Shown here one piece after another: positions 34,536 to 44,047 of a stretch of 64,000 nt of DNA. Positions within the stretch are counted from its first letter, which is position 1, and each line of letters starts with the position of its first letter. Source of the stretch: Pseudomonas sessilinigenes (GTDB lineage: Bacteria > Pseudomonadota > Gammaproteobacteria > Pseudomonadales > Pseudomonadaceae); NCBI RefSeq assembly GCF_003850565.1, contig NZ_CP027706.1, forward strand, positions 2,852,001 through 2,916,000, written 5' to 3'. The translations under genes were made by a program, and so were the position numbers. A model generated the notes under the pieces. The model worked only from the letters and a program-made list of their open reading frames with translations, did not search any database and was not told where the DNA came from.

Positions 34536-35522
34536 ATGAGCGAATTTCCCCATGATATCGACCTGGACCAGTTCTGGGGCCAGGATGATCCCGCCAAGCG
34601 CCTGCCACCTCCCAGCGACCAGCTGATCGCCGAACTGCAAGAGGAACTGGGTTACCGCTTCCCCGATTCCTATGTGGCCTTCATGCGCCTGCGCAATGGC
34701 GGGCGGCCCGAGCTCACCTGTTTCCCGGTGGAGCAGGGCACCTCCTGGGCCGAGGATCATTGTGCTATCGACTCGTTCCTGGCCATCTCCCGCGAGGGTG
34801 GCGACAGTCTGGGCGGACCCTCCGGCAGCCGTTTCATGATCGAGGACTGGGGCTATCCGGACCTGGGGATCTACATCTGCGACTGCCCGTCCGCCGGGCA
34901 CGACATGGTGGCCCTGGACTACAGCGAGTGCGGGCCGCAAGGTGAGCCGCGAGTGGTGCACGTGGACCAGGAGGGCGACTACGAGGTGACCGTCCTGGCC
35001 CCTGACTTCGAGACCTTCGTCCGTGGCCTGGTGTCCTGGGAGGTCTACGACACCTCCGAGCAGGACTACCTGGATGACCTGGACAAGGTGGCCAATGCCG
35101 AGTTCTCGCCGATGCTGGCCGAGCTGCTGGAACACTTCGCCCAGGTGCCGGACCTGGGCCTGCGCATCCGCCACATCGCCCTGGGCATCGTCCAGGACAA
35201 GCGCTACTTCGCCCTGCATGCCGACCCGCTGTCGCAACTGCTGTATGACCTGCAGTTCTGGCTGTACCAGGAACGCCACGGGGTCATCGGCAAGCAGCAG
35301 TACCTGCAGGACTACCGCGAGATGATCGCCTTCGCCAAGGGCTTCGGTAGCGGTGGCTACGCCCCTGACTTCATCAACGACTGGTGGCGGGCACGGATGG
35401 CCGGCGGCCAGTTGCTCCAGGTCGGTGGTGGTTTTGCCTTCAGCGCCGAATACCGCCAGCACCTGCTCGCGCAGCTGGCTGGCTTTCCCGCCACCCCCCT
35501 TGATCTCCAGGAGCAACCATGA
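34536..35522 (+). CDS. SMI1/KNR4 (SUKH) domain protein
   Basis: 328 residues from ATG 34536. The N-terminal half carries the SUKH superfamily pattern: [36 protein letters not shown] and then [23 protein letters not shown] proteins act as immunity proteins in contact-dependent toxin systems in many bacteria, but free-standing copies also occur. The rest is helical and unassigned. It overlaps the NudK-fusion gene by 4 bp (ATGA), so they form an operon. No toxin gene is visible beside it, so an immunity role is open. Confidence 0.8.
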   Translation: MSEFPHDIDLDQFWGQDDPAKRLPPPSDQLIAELQEELGYRFPDSYVAFMRLRNGGRPELTCFPVEQGTSWAEDHCAIDSFLAISREGGDSLGGPSGSRFMIEDWGYPDLGIYICDCPSAGHDMVALDYSECGPQGEPRVVHVDQEGDYEVTVLAPDFETFVRGLVSWEVYDTSEQDYLDDLDKVANAEFSPMLAELLEHFAQVPDLGLRIRHIALGIVQDKRYFALHADPLSQLLYDLQFWLYQERHGVIGKQQYLQDYREMIAFAKGFGSGGYAPDFINDWWRARMAGGQLLQVGGGFAFSAEYRQHLLAQLAGFPATPLDLQEQP

Positions 35523-36475
35523 GCGAGGCCTCGATCCGCATCACCGGCGAGCAGACCCTCTCCGACAACTGGTATGTGCTGAAGAAATACAGCTTCGAGC
35601 TGCGTCGCCGCGACGGCAGCTGGCAGGCCCAGACCCGCGAGGTCTATGACCGCGGCAACGGCGCCACCATCTTGCTGTACAACCTGGAGCGGCGCACGGT
35701 GCTGCTGACCCGGCAGTTCCGCATGCCGGCCTATGTCAATGATCATGACGGCTACCTGATAGAGACCGCCGCCGGGCTGCTGGACAACGCCAGCCCCGAG
35801 GTGCGCATCCGCCAGGAAGCCGAGGAAGAAACCGGCTACCGGGTCGGCGAGGTGCAGAAGGTCTTCGACGCCTTCATGAGCCCCGGCTCGGTAACCGAGC
35901 GCGTGCATTTCTTCATCGCCCGCTACCAGGCCGATGACCGGATCGACGACGGCGGCGGCCTGGAGCACGAAGGCGAGGACATCGAGGTCCTGGAACTGGA
36001 CATCGACCAGGCCCTGGGCATGATCCACAGCGGGGAAATCGCCGACGGCAAGACCATCATGCTCCTGCAGTACTTGCAGTTGCATGTGCTCAAGCCCCGC
36101 AGCCTGATGGTGCTGGTGGCCGGTCCTTACCGTTCCGGCACCGGTGATGACCCGACGCAGCTGGCGCGCAACGTCGAGGCCATGGAGCAGTGTGCGGCGC
36201 AGGTGCTGGCCGCCGGGCATTTTCCGCTGCTGGGGGAGTGGGTGGCCCTGCCCATGACGCGCCTGGCCGGCTCCACGGCAGTGGGCGATGAAGTCTACGA
36301 AGCGCAGTTCCATGCCTATGCCGAGCGCCTGTTGCAGCGCTGCGATGCGGTGTTGCGGATTGGCGGGCCATCGGCCGGCTGCGACGCCATGCTCGAGCAG
36401 GCCCGACGCCAGGGCCTGGCCATCTATCACGGGGTGGAACAACTGCCGGTACTGGCCATCCCATCCCCGGCCTGA
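35519..36475 (+). CDS. nudK: NudK-type Nudix hydrolase fused to a DUF4406 deoxyribosyltransferase-like domain
   Basis: 318 residues. Residues 1 to about 195 match E. coli NudK, a GDP-mannose pyrophosphatase: [13 protein letters not shown], the Nudix box [13 protein letters not shown] run ([13 protein letters not shown]) and [17 protein letters not shown]. Residues about 196-318 form a second domain ([21 protein letters not shown], then [13 protein letters not shown]) like DUF4406 and nucleoside 2-deoxyribosyltransferases. E. coli NudK ends near 191, so this is a fusion. Translation is coupled to the SUKH gene. A hairpin follows the stop. Confidence 0.82.
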   Translation: MSEASIRITGEQTLSDNWYVLKKYSFELRRRDGSWQAQTREVYDRGNGATILLYNLERRTVLLTRQFRMPAYVNDHDGYLIETAAGLLDNASPEVRIRQEAEEETGYRVGEVQKVFDAFMSPGSVTERVHFFIARYQADDRIDDGGGLEHEGEDIEVLELDIDQALGMIHSGEIADGKTIMLLQYLQLHVLKPRSLMVLVAGPYRSGTGDDPTQLARNVEAMEQCAAQVLAAGHFPLLGEWVALPMTRLAGSTAVGDEVYEAQFHAYAERLLQRCDAVLRIGGPSAGCDAMLEQARRQGLAIYHGVEQLPVLAIPSPA

Positions 36476-36507
36476 GTGCCGCGGCCGTCAGGCCACCAAG
36501 CCGGTGC

Positions 36508-36530
36508 GTACCCGGGTCGAGACCGGGTAC
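36508..36530. terminator. Hairpin after the nudK fusion
   Basis: GTACCCGG (36508-36515) and CCGGGTAC (36523-36530), perfect 8-bp stem and 7-base loop, without a T-run. Likely end of the SUKH-nudK transcript. Confidence 0.45.
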
Positions 36531-36695
36531 CGCTGGCATTTCTGCCGTCGGGTCATGTCATCGGCGTGGTGCGTTGCCAACGCCTGGCGGGAAAATACTG
36601 TCTATCGTCTATAGGCAAGCGGGAGCTTCGTCGAAAGCCGCGTGTGAACCGCAGGGACGCGCCGGTCGATTGATCGCCATGGCACCTGGAGCACT

Positions 36696-39266
36696 ATGGA
36701 AAACCACGGTCCTGTTCTGCCCCAAGGGTCCAGCCCCTCCAACCAGGCGCTGACCCGGGTCACCTTGTTCGGTTGCTGCGGATTATTGCTGGCGCTGTTC
36801 CTGTTTACCGCGATGTTGCTGGTGTACATCGCCCTCGAACAGAACCACAGCGCCGAGCAGCACAACCGACTGGATATCGACAAGGCCCTGCAAACCCTCG
36901 CCAGCAGCACCCGTACCACGCTCAAGGACTATGCCCTGTGGGGCGACGCCTACCAGAACCTGCACCTGAAGGTCGATATCGACTGGGCGTTCACTCGGCA
37001 GAACTTCGGTCCGACCCTGTACCGCGATCTAGGCTTCGATGCCGTGTTTGTGATCGATGCCCACGGCGCCACCTCCTATGCCCTGGTGGCTGGCCAACTG
37101 GCTGCGGTGGACGCACGGACCTGGCTGGGCCAGCAACTCGCGACGCTGGTGGAGCAGACCCGCCTGACGCCTGCGGGCAATCCGGTCAGTCGCTACGTGT
37201 CCATTGGCGGCACCCCGGCCCTGGTGGCCGCCGATGTGCTGAGCCCGGGTAACGATCCCGAGGTGCGCGCCGATGCCGGGCCACAATCGGTGGTGATCTT
37301 CGTGGCCCGTCTGGACCCGCCGCGCTTGCTGGCGCTGGGCAAGGGCCTGGATATCGAGCGACTGCAAGTGGCCGGTGGCACGCCAGCTTCGGGCCTGCCG
37401 CAACTGGTCTTGCCCGATGGCGCCGGCGCCTTGCAGTGGCAACCTTCGCAGCCCGGCCACCAACTGCTGGTGCTGGTGATGCCCCTGCTCTTGCTGGCCG
37501 GGCTGCTGGTGGGGGCGATGGCTGCCGTCCTGTTGCGCCGGGCAGCGCTGGCGGCCCGGGTCATGGACCAGCAGATGCATGCACTGCAAGCCGGGCGTGC
37601 GGCGTTGGCGGCCAGCGAAGCTCGCTTTCGCGACGTCGCCGAGGCCGCGTCCGACTGGATCTGGGAAGTCGACGCGCATTTGCGTTTCACCTACTTGTCC
37701 GAGCGTTTCCAGGCGGTTACCGGGCTCTCTCGGGAGGCGACCCTGGGCCAGTCCCTGGATGATTTGCTCAGCAGCGAGCAAGGCGGGTTGTCCCCATGGC
37801 TGGCGCAACCGGAGCGTCGCTCCCGGGAGGTGTTGCAGTGCACCTACCTGGATGGCAGCCGGCAGTCGCGGATTTGCCGCCTGTCCCTGCGGGCCATGCC
37901 GGGCGGCGGCTACCGCGGCACCGCCAGCGACATCACCGAGGAGGTCATGGCCCGGCGGCGGGTCGAGTACCTGTCGCAGCACGACACCCTGACCGGGCTG
38001 GCCAACCGCACGCGCATGCAGGAGTTCCTGGAGGGCAAGCTGTTGCTTTCGCCGCCGCTGCGCGAGCCACTGCTGATGCTCAGCGTCGACCTGGACCGCT
38101 TCAAGCCGGTGAACGACCTGCTGGGCCACGGGGCCGGCGACCAGGTGCTGCACGAGGTGTCCCGGCGCCTGTGTCGCTGCTTGCGCAGTGAGGACCTGGT
38201 GGCCCGGGTCGGTGGCGACGAATTCGTGCTGGTGGTGCCCGGGCATGTGGCCCAGGTGGAGATCGAGGGCTTGTGCCGGCGAGTGATCGAGCAGATCGAG
38301 GCGCCGTTCTACGTGGCCGGCCACGAGGTCTTCATCAGCGCCAGCATCGGCATCGCCCGGGCCCCGGCGGATGCGCTGCAGGCCGATGAGCTGCTGCGCC
38401 TGGCCGATATCGCCCTTTACGAGGCCAAGGCCGCAGGTCGCAGCACCTGGCGCTTCTATGCCTCGCAGATGAATGCCCGGATCGTCGAGCGCCGGCGCCT
38501 GGAACAGGACTTGCGCCAGGCCATCGAGCAAGACCAGTTGCTGTTGCAGTTCCAGCCGCGCTACCGGCTGGTCGGGCGGCAACTGGTGGGGGCCGAGGCC
38601 CAGGTGCGCTGGCAGCACCCGCAGCACGGGCTGCTGGGGCCAGAGGTGTTCGTGCCGATCGCCGAGGACAGCGGGCTGATCCTGCCGCTGAGCAACTGGG
38701 TGCTGCATGCCGCCTGCAAGACGGCGCAGGCGTGGCCCGAACCGCTGCGGATCGCGGTCAAGGTCTCGGCCTCGGAATTCCAGCGGGCCAAGCTGGTGCC
38801 GCGGATCAAGGCTGTGCTCGAACACAGCGGCCTGGCGCCCGAGCGCCTGGAGCTTGAGATGACCGACAAGCTGCTGCTGGACGATCGCCGCCAGGTGCTG
38901 GAGGTCATGCGTGGGCTCAAGGCCCTGGGCGTGAACCTGCTGATGGACGACTTCGGCAGTGGTCACTGGGCGTTGCAGCACCTGCAGAACCTGCCCCTGG
39001 ACGGCTTGAAGGTCGATCGCAGCTTCGTTTCCGCGTTGGTCGACAACCCGGCCGGCCGCTCCATCGTCCAGGCGGTCATCGACCTGGGGCATGCGCTGTC
39101 GTTGCGGGTCATTGCCGAAGGCGTGGCAAGCGCCGAGCAGTTCGAGATATTGCGTCAGGTCCGCTGTGATGAAGTGCAGGGGCCGTTCCTGGCCGGGCCG
39201 CTGGCGGCGGAGGGTTTGTCGACGCTGCTCGCCGAGTTGCCGGCCAACGCCGATCCGACCCCCTGA
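36696..39266 (+). CDS. Membrane diguanylate cyclase (CHASE4-PAS-GGDEF) with degenerate EAL domain
   Basis: 856 residues. Two membrane helices (about 21-50 and 255-285) flank a periplasmic CHASE4 domain (LKDYALWGDAYQNL). A PAS domain follows (about 300-420). The GGDEF domain has GGDEF at 506-510 and an RxxD inhibitory site at 497-500, so it should make c-di-GMP and be product-inhibited. The C-terminal EAL domain has E634 but reads EAQ, the metal-ligand Asn is K689 (VKVSAS), and the usual TE is TD at 723-724. D751, D752, K772, E808 and Q828 remain. The phosphodiesterase half is therefore probably inactive. Confidence 0.9.
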   Translation: MENHGPVLPQGSSPSNQALTRVTLFGCCGLLLALFLFTAMLLVYIALEQNHSAEQHNRLDIDKALQTLASSTRTTLKDYALWGDAYQNLHLKVDIDWAFTRQNFGPTLYRDLGFDAVFVIDAHGATSYALVAGQLAAVDARTWLGQQLATLVEQTRLTPAGNPVSRYVSIGGTPALVAADVLSPGNDPEVRADAGPQSVVIFVARLDPPRLLALGKGLDIERLQVAGGTPASGLPQLVLPDGAGALQWQPSQPGHQLLVLVMPLLLLAGLLVGAMAAVLLRRAALAARVMDQQMHALQAGRAALAASEARFRDVAEAASDWIWEVDAHLRFTYLSERFQAVTGLSREATLGQSLDDLLSSEQGGLSPWLAQPERRSREVLQCTYLDGSRQSRICRLSLRAMPGGGYRGTASDITEEVMARRRVEYLSQHDTLTGLANRTRMQEFLEGKLLLSPPLREPLLMLSVDLDRFKPVNDLLGHGAGDQVLHEVSRRLCRCLRSEDLVARVGGDEFVLVVPGHVAQVEIEGLCRRVIEQIEAPFYVAGHEVFISASIGIARAPADALQADELLRLADIALYEAKAAGRSTWRFYASQMNARIVERRRLEQDLRQAIEQDQLLLQFQPRYRLVGRQLVGAEAQVRWQHPQHGLLGPEVFVPIAEDSGLILPLSNWVLHAACKTAQAWPEPLRIAVKVSASEFQRAKLVPRIKAVLEHSGLAPERLELEMTDKLLLDDRRQVLEVMRGLKALGVNLLMDDFGSGHWALQHLQNLPLDGLKVDRSFVSALVDNPAGRSIVQAVIDLGHALSLRVIAEGVASAEQFEILRQVRCDEVQGPFLAGPLAAEGLSTLLAELPANADPTP

Positions 39267-39641
39267 ACCCCCTTGCCCCCCTGAACCTGGTCATGACAGC
39301 TCCAAGCGCCTGTCGATCTGGCGTCTGTAGATCGCGCTCGGGCATTTTCCAGATCACCAGCCCAGGTGGTGTCGGCTTGAAGGCTGGACGGGTGAAATAG
39401 GTGTGGGTGAGGCGTGCAATTCGCCGTGGTTGCGCACGGGTATCCGTGGCGTTACAGCCATGCGTTCGGAGGATCTGGCTGGTATCTTGGCGCGCCGGCG
39501 CTGGCCGGCGATCCGGGGACGCTGCGGCGCACCTGTCATGTTCCTGCAACGCCTGCGTGCCAATAAGAATCCGCTATGTTTGATCGGCACCGTCCTGCAA
39601 TCCGGGCAGGGACACGTCTGTTTTTTCAAGGAGAGGTCACG
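39267..39641. other. Intergenic region
   Basis: 375 bp. A 7-bp hairpin, CGCCGGC (39493-39499) with GCCGGCG (39504-39510), is the only clear structure. I see no convincing ORF. The promoter of the RNase T2 gene must lie near 39560-39630. Confidence 0.55.
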
Positions 39642-40298
39642 ATGAGAAAGTTTTTTGCCCTGATGGCGGCGCTGACGCTGACCCTGGGGATGGTGGGCAT
39701 CAGCGACGCACGCTCGCCCAAGCAGCAGCGCGATTCGGTGGCCGGGACTTTCGACTACTACCTGTTGAGCCTGTCCTGGTCGCCAACGTTCTGCCTGATG
39801 CACCCGGATAATGAACAGTGCTCGGGCAAGGGCTACGGTTTTGTCCTGCATGGCCTGTGGCCGCAGTACGCCCGTGGCGGCTGGCCGGAGTCGTGCCCAC
39901 CGCTGACTCAGTTGAACCAGCAAGAACGTGCCAAGGGCCTGACCCTGTTCCCCACCGAGAAGCTGCTCAAGCATGAGTGGAGCAAGCACGGCACCTGTAG
40001 CGGCCTGGGAGCCATGGGCTACCTGGACGCGGCGGACAAGGCCCTGGCCAAGGTGCAGATCCCCGAAACCCTGCAACCCTCGACCAGCGTGCGCTACTAC
40101 GAAGCTGCAGAAATCGCCCAGCAGTTGCGCCAGAGCAACCCTGGGATCACCGCCAATGGTGTCGCGGTACTGTGCAGCGGGCCTGAACTGTCCGAAGTAC
40201 GGGTCTGCCTGAACAAGGACCTGGAGTTCGCCGACTGTGGCAAGGGTGTGAAGACCCAGTGCCGTTCCGGGCAGATCCGCATTCCGCCGATCCGCTGA
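39642..40298 (+). CDS. Secreted ribonuclease T2 family protein
   Basis: 218 residues from ATG 39642 with AAGGAGAGG before it. Signal peptide (FFALMAALTLTLGMVGISDA) then the T2 fold. Both catalytic blocks are present: CAS-I LHGLWPQY with H70, and CAS-II KHEWSKHGTC with H111, E112, K115 and H116. Enzymes of this type cut single-stranded RNA to 2',3'-cyclic phosphates, usually in the periplasm (RNase I). Six or more cysteines probably form disulfides. It is a lone gene ending in a convergent hairpin. Confidence 0.92.
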   Translation: MRKFFALMAALTLTLGMVGISDARSPKQQRDSVAGTFDYYLLSLSWSPTFCLMHPDNEQCSGKGYGFVLHGLWPQYARGGWPESCPPLTQLNQQERAKGLTLFPTEKLLKHEWSKHGTCSGLGAMGYLDAADKALAKVQIPETLQPSTSVRYYEAAEIAQQLRQSNPGITANGVAVLCSGPELSEVRVCLNKDLEFADCGKGVKTQCRSGQIRIPPIR

Positions 40299-40311
40299 GC
40301 CGGGCTGGCCT

Positions 40312-40337
40312 GCCGGCTCCCGCCCAAGGGAGCCGGC
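40312..40337. terminator. Hairpin between the RNase T2 and DapA-like genes
   Basis: GCCGGCTCCC (40312-40321) and GGGAGCCGGC (40328-40337), perfect 10-bp stem. The convergent gene ends make a two-way terminator plausible, though no T-run follows. Confidence 0.6.
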
Positions 40338-40343
40338 TCCTGG

Positions 40344-41204
40344 CTACAGGGCGGCGAGCAGGTGCCCCAGGCGCTCGACAGTAGGGGCGCTGCAATCCTC
40401 CATCGGTGCCCGCAGATGGGGCTCGATCAAGCCCTGGCGAGCCAGCAGCGCCTTGACCGGGGCCGGGTTGGGTTCGCTGAACAAGCCCTGGATCAGTGGC
40501 GCCAATTGCATGAAGGTGGTCCTGGCGGCCTCCAGTCGCTGGTCCATGACTTGCCGGTGCAATTGCACGAACAGCTCGGGGCGGATATGCGCCGAGGCGG
40601 CAATGGCGCCGCTGGCGCCCAGGCACAGGGCGCTGAACAGTTGCAGGTCTTCGCCGCACAACACCTGCACCTCGCCACTGGCCAGCAGGGCCAGGGTCTT
40701 CTCCAGGTTACCTGCGCAATCCTTGACCGCTGCGATCCGTGGGTGACGGACGATGTTGAGCAGGGTGTCCTGGTTCAGGGTCACGCCGGTGCGGTAGGGG
40801 ATGTCGTAGACGATCAACGGCACCCTGGAGGCATCGGCCAGGCGCTGGAAAAACTGCTCCAGGGCGGCCTGGGAGGGCCGAATGTAATAGGGCGCGGGCA
40901 CCAGCAGGGCGGCAATCGGCCGCTCCAGCACCCGCTGCTGCATGGCCAGCAGCTCCTGCAGGTTGTTGCCCGCCAGGCCCATGATCACTCGGGTCGCAGG
41001 CGCCAGTTGCAGCACCTCGTCGAGTACGGCCAGTTGTTCGTCCTTGTCCAGCGCGGCGGCTTCGCCGGTGGTGCCGCAAACCACCAGCCCGGCCACTGCG
41101 CTTTCCAGCAGGTGGGACGCGAGGCGGCGCAGGGCGACGAAATCGATGGCGCCATTGTGAAAGGGCGTGACGATGGGGACCCAGATACCTTGAAACGATG
41201 ACAT
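40344..41204 (-). CDS. Dihydrodipicolinate synthase family protein (DapA paralogue)
   Basis: 286 residues. It has the DapA/NAL TIM barrel: VTPFHNGAIDF, GTTGEAAALDKDE, PYYIRPSQ, the tyrosine motif VYDIPYRTGV and the Schiff-base lysine in IAAVKDCAGN. It may be a second 4-hydroxy-tetrahydrodipicolinate synthase or an aldolase of another substrate. DapA proper in Pseudomonas is usually next to a lipoprotein gene (bamC), which is not the case here, so the paralogue reading is favoured. Transcribed alone toward the RNase T2 gene. Confidence 0.82.
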   Translation of the reverse strand: MSSFQGIWVPIVTPFHNGAIDFVALRRLASHLLESAVAGLVVCGTTGEAAALDKDEQLAVLDEVLQLAPATRVIMGLAGNNLQELLAMQQRVLERPIAALLVPAPYYIRPSQAALEQFFQRLADASRVPLIVYDIPYRTGVTLNQDTLLNIVRHPRIAAVKDCAGNLEKTLALLASGEVQVLCGEDLQLFSALCLGASGAIAASAHIRPELFVQLHRQVMDQRLEAARTTFMQLAPLIQGLFSEPNPAPVKALLARQGLIEPHLRAPMEDCSAPTVERLGHLLAAL

Positions 41205-41803
41205 GCAGATTCTCCTGATGCTTGACCGTCGGGTCGTCGTCAGAAGAGTAGAAGGGCGGTCAGCGGGGGGTATCCGAGGCGAGGTCCTGTCAGCTCATCT
41301 GACGGGACACAGCGCCCCGGTCACATGAGCGACTGTTTCTTCGATTTGCGATTGCAGGCCACCCACGCCGGAGCCTTGGCAACCAGGCCAATAGCGCGCG
41401 GATCGTGGAGGGTGGCTTGGGACATGATGGCTGGCGGCTCGCAAATTCAGGCGCTCAGTTTTAAGAGCCGGCCGGGGCTTTGTCAATCCTCAGATCGGGG
41501 CTTTTTTAGGGCCTGGAGCGCCTGGCGCCGTTGGTGTCGGGAACCTTTCTCAGACAGGATTTCGCTTGCCAGGCTACGTATTGATCCAGATCAAGAAGAC
41601 GCGAGATTGTCCGGTGTGCCTTCTTGCCCTTGGCAAAAAATTAGTCGCACTCACCAAGGCTGTATCTAAACTCGACTGCACCGGCGCCGACTGCCGGGGA
41701 AGTCTTGCCGGGGTGCAGGAGCAGTCTTCGGGTCATCGCAGGATGCGCAAGTTGCTGTTTGATCACGACGGACAATCATCAGACTTCCTGCGAGGTTTTT
41801 CCG
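41205..41803. other. Intergenic region upstream of aer
   Basis: 599 bp. A perfect Anr box lies at 41581-41594. The rest holds no ORF I can support. Only short chance frames are present. The aer leader from the Anr box to GTG 41804 would be roughly 175 bp if transcription starts near 41629. Confidence 0.65.
41581..41594 (+). promoter_or_regulatory. Perfect Anr/FNR box upstream of aer
   Basis: TTGATCCAGATCAA has both consensus half-sites TTGAT and ATCAA with a 4-base spacer. Anr is the oxygen-responsive FNR of Pseudomonas, and aer genes in Pseudomonas are known to be Anr-activated. Confidence 0.85.
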
Positions 41804-43369
41804 GTGAAAAACAATCTCCCAGTGACCCAGCGCGAGCGGGTCTTTCCTGCCGAGCAGCGCCTTATTTCCGCTACCGACACCCACGGCAAGCTTACGTACT
41901 GCAACGACGAGTTCGTGGCGGTCAGCGGCTTTTCCCGCGAGCAACTGATCGGCAGCCCGCACAATATCGTGCGCCACCCGGACATGCCCCCGGCCGTATT
42001 CGCCCATATGTGGTCCTATCTCAAGGATGGCAAGAGTTGGATGGGCATCGTCAAGAACCGCTGCCAGAACGGCGACCATTACTGGGTCAATGCCTATGTC
42101 ACGCCGATCTTCAGCGCTGGCGTGGTCACCGGCTACGAGTCGGTGCGGGTCAAGCCCGAGCGCGAGCAGGTCGAGCGCGCCGCGGCCCTCTACCAGCGCA
42201 TGCGCGGCGCCGACATGGCCATGCCCTGGAGCCAGCGGCTGCTGGTGGCCGGCGAGATCCTGCTGCCGCCGCTGTTGGCCCTGGCAGCCATTGCCCTGTC
42301 CAGCTGGCTGGGTGGGCCCTGGACCGGATTGGCCGCTGCCGTGGCCGGGCTGTTCGCCGTGCAGGCCTATGGTGCGTATCACACCCGACGGCTGCTGGCA
42401 CGCATCAGCGCGGTGTCCCTGGGCAGCTTCGATAGTGAACTGATCGCCCGTACCTATACCGACGAGCGTGGCCCGGTGGCGCGCTTGCAGATGATCCTGA
42501 TCAGCGAAGCGGCCAAGATCCGCACCGCCCTCAGTCGCCTGGGCGACTACGCCAACCAGGCCGCGGCGCTGGCCTCCAGCAGCCAGAGCCTGTCGCGCCA
42601 GGCGGAATCGGCCCTGGGCAAGCAGCGCGACGAAGCGGACATGGCGGCCACGGCGATGAACCAGATGGCGGCCTCCATCGCCCAGGTCTCGGTGCATGTG
42701 CAGGACACCGCTTCGGCGGCCGACCAGGTCAATGAGCTGACCCATGTCGGTTCCGAGGAAGCCCGGCGGACCCGGGCCATGATCGAGAAGCTGGCCGATA
42801 CCGTGGACACGGTCAGCCAGTCGGTCCAGGGCCTGGCCGATGAAACCCAGTCCATCCAGCTGGCGGCGAACATGATTCATTCCATCGCCGAGCAGACCAA
42901 CCTGCTGGCGCTCAATGCTGCCATCGAGGCCGCCCGCGCCGGGGAGCAGGGTCGTGGCTTCGCCGTGGTGGCCGATGAGGTAAGGGCCCTGGCATCCAAG
43001 ACCCGGGAGTCGACCCAGAGCATCCAGCAGATCATCGCCACCTTGCAGGAGGTGGCCAGCCAGGCAGTGGAAGTAGCGCGCCAGGGCAGTGTCGAGGCGC
43101 GTTCCGGAGTGGCCCAGGTGATCAGCACCGAACAGGCACTGGACGGGATCAACTCGGCGATGGAGCGCATCCAGCAGATGAGCCAGCAGATGGCAGCGGC
43201 CTCCGAACAGCAGGCCCATGTGGCCGAGGAAATTTCCGGGCAGATCACCAATATCGCCAGGGTCTCGGACCAGAACGCCGATATCGCCGTGCACTCCTGC
43301 AGCATCGGCGGCGACCTTGAGTCCACGGCCCATGAGCTCAATGCCCTGGTCACGCGTTTCAATAGCTGA
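41804..43369 (+). CDS. aer: Aerotaxis receptor Aer
   Basis: 521 residues from GTG 41804 with GAGG 8 bp before it. The N-terminal PAS domain ([46 protein letters not shown]) binds FAD in Aer and senses redox state. A hydrophobic region (about 163-200) anchors it without a periplasmic domain, then a linker and the signalling domain (about 245-505) with the hairpin core [10 protein letters not shown] and [20 protein letters not shown]. No C-terminal pentapeptide for methylation enzymes is present. The perfect Anr box upstream fits induction at low oxygen. It is the classical Pseudomonas Aer length. Confidence 0.93.
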   Translation: MKNNLPVTQRERVFPAEQRLISATDTHGKLTYCNDEFVAVSGFSREQLIGSPHNIVRHPDMPPAVFAHMWSYLKDGKSWMGIVKNRCQNGDHYWVNAYVTPIFSAGVVTGYESVRVKPEREQVERAAALYQRMRGADMAMPWSQRLLVAGEILLPPLLALAAIALSSWLGGPWTGLAAAVAGLFAVQAYGAYHTRRLLARISAVSLGSFDSELIARTYTDERGPVARLQMILISEAAKIRTALSRLGDYANQAAALASSSQSLSRQAESALGKQRDEADMAATAMNQMAASIAQVSVHVQDTASAADQVNELTHVGSEEARRTRAMIEKLADTVDTVSQSVQGLADETQSIQLAANMIHSIAEQTNLLALNAAIEAARAGEQGRGFAVVADEVRALASKTRESTQSIQQIIATLQEVASQAVEVARQGSVEARSGVAQVISTEQALDGINSAMERIQQMSQQMAAASEQQAHVAEEISGQITNIARVSDQNADIAVHSCSIGGDLESTAHELNALVTRFNS

Positions 43370-43462
43370 ACGACGATTCAAGGGTTGTTTTCTTCAATAC
43401 GTGATGTTGCTCGCTTCGTAATCTGTGGGCGGTCGATTCGACCCGGACAAGAGAGGCGAGAG

Positions 43463-44047
43463 ATGAGCGTAGTGTTTTCCATGGCGGCCTTTGCCCTGGC
43501 CGCATCCATTACCCCGGGGCCGGTGAATATCCTGGCCCTGGGCAGCGGGGCCCGTTTCGGTTTCAAGGCCAGCCTGAGCCACGTCGCTGGCGCGACCCTG
43601 GGCTTTACCTTGCTGCTGGTACTGACGGGCCTGGGGTTGAACGAACTGTTGCGCCAGTGGCCGGTGCTGACCCAGGGCATCCGCCTGTTTGGCGTGGCGT
43701 TCCTGCTGTACATGGCCTGGAAGCTGGTCCGGGATGATGGTCGAGTGACTGCCGACGGCCAGGTCCGTGCACCTTCGGCCTGGTACGGCGCCCTGATGCA
43801 GTGGCTCAATCCCAAGGCTTGGCTGGCCTGCGTGGCCGGCATCGGGGCGTTTGCCGCCGACGGCGATACGCGCCTGGTCTGGCTGTTCGCCGCGGTGTAT
43901 CTGGTTATCTGCTACCTGTCGATTGCCTGCTGGGCCTATGCCGGCAGTTTCCTGCGCCACTACCTGGACAATCCTGCGGGCATGCGCCTGTTCAATCGCA
44001 GCATGGCCGCGCTGCTGGCGGTCAGCGCGGCGTACCTGTTTACCTGA
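43463..44047 (+). CDS. LysE-family amino-acid exporter
   Basis: 194 residues from ATG 43463, with GAGGCGAGAG before it. Six predicted membrane helices; SITPGPVNILALGSGARFG near the N-terminus is the LysE/RhtB signature. These exporters remove amino acids (lysine, threonine, homoserine, leucine or cysteine) from the cytoplasm. It is convergent and overlaps by 8 bp with an AraC-type regulator, a recurrent pairing in which the regulator controls the exporter. The substrate is not determinable. Confidence 0.88.
   Translation: MSVVFSMAAFALAASITPGPVNILALGSGARFGFKASLSHVAGATLGFTLLLVLTGLGLNELLRQWPVLTQGIRLFGVAFLLYMAWKLVRDDGRVTADGQVRAPSAWYGALMQWLNPKAWLACVAGIGAFAADGDTRLVWLFAAVYLVICYLSIACWAYAGSFLRHYLDNPAGMRLFNRSMAALLAVSAAYLFT

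Noticed and set aside
39576..39600. Sigma-54 promoter before the RNase T2 gene
   Set aside because: GGCAC and TGCA elements are present but the GG-GC spacing is one base short of the required distance.
41295..41669. Short frames upstream of aer
   Set aside because: No ribosome site, no similarity and poor codon use. They overlap the Anr-box promoter region.
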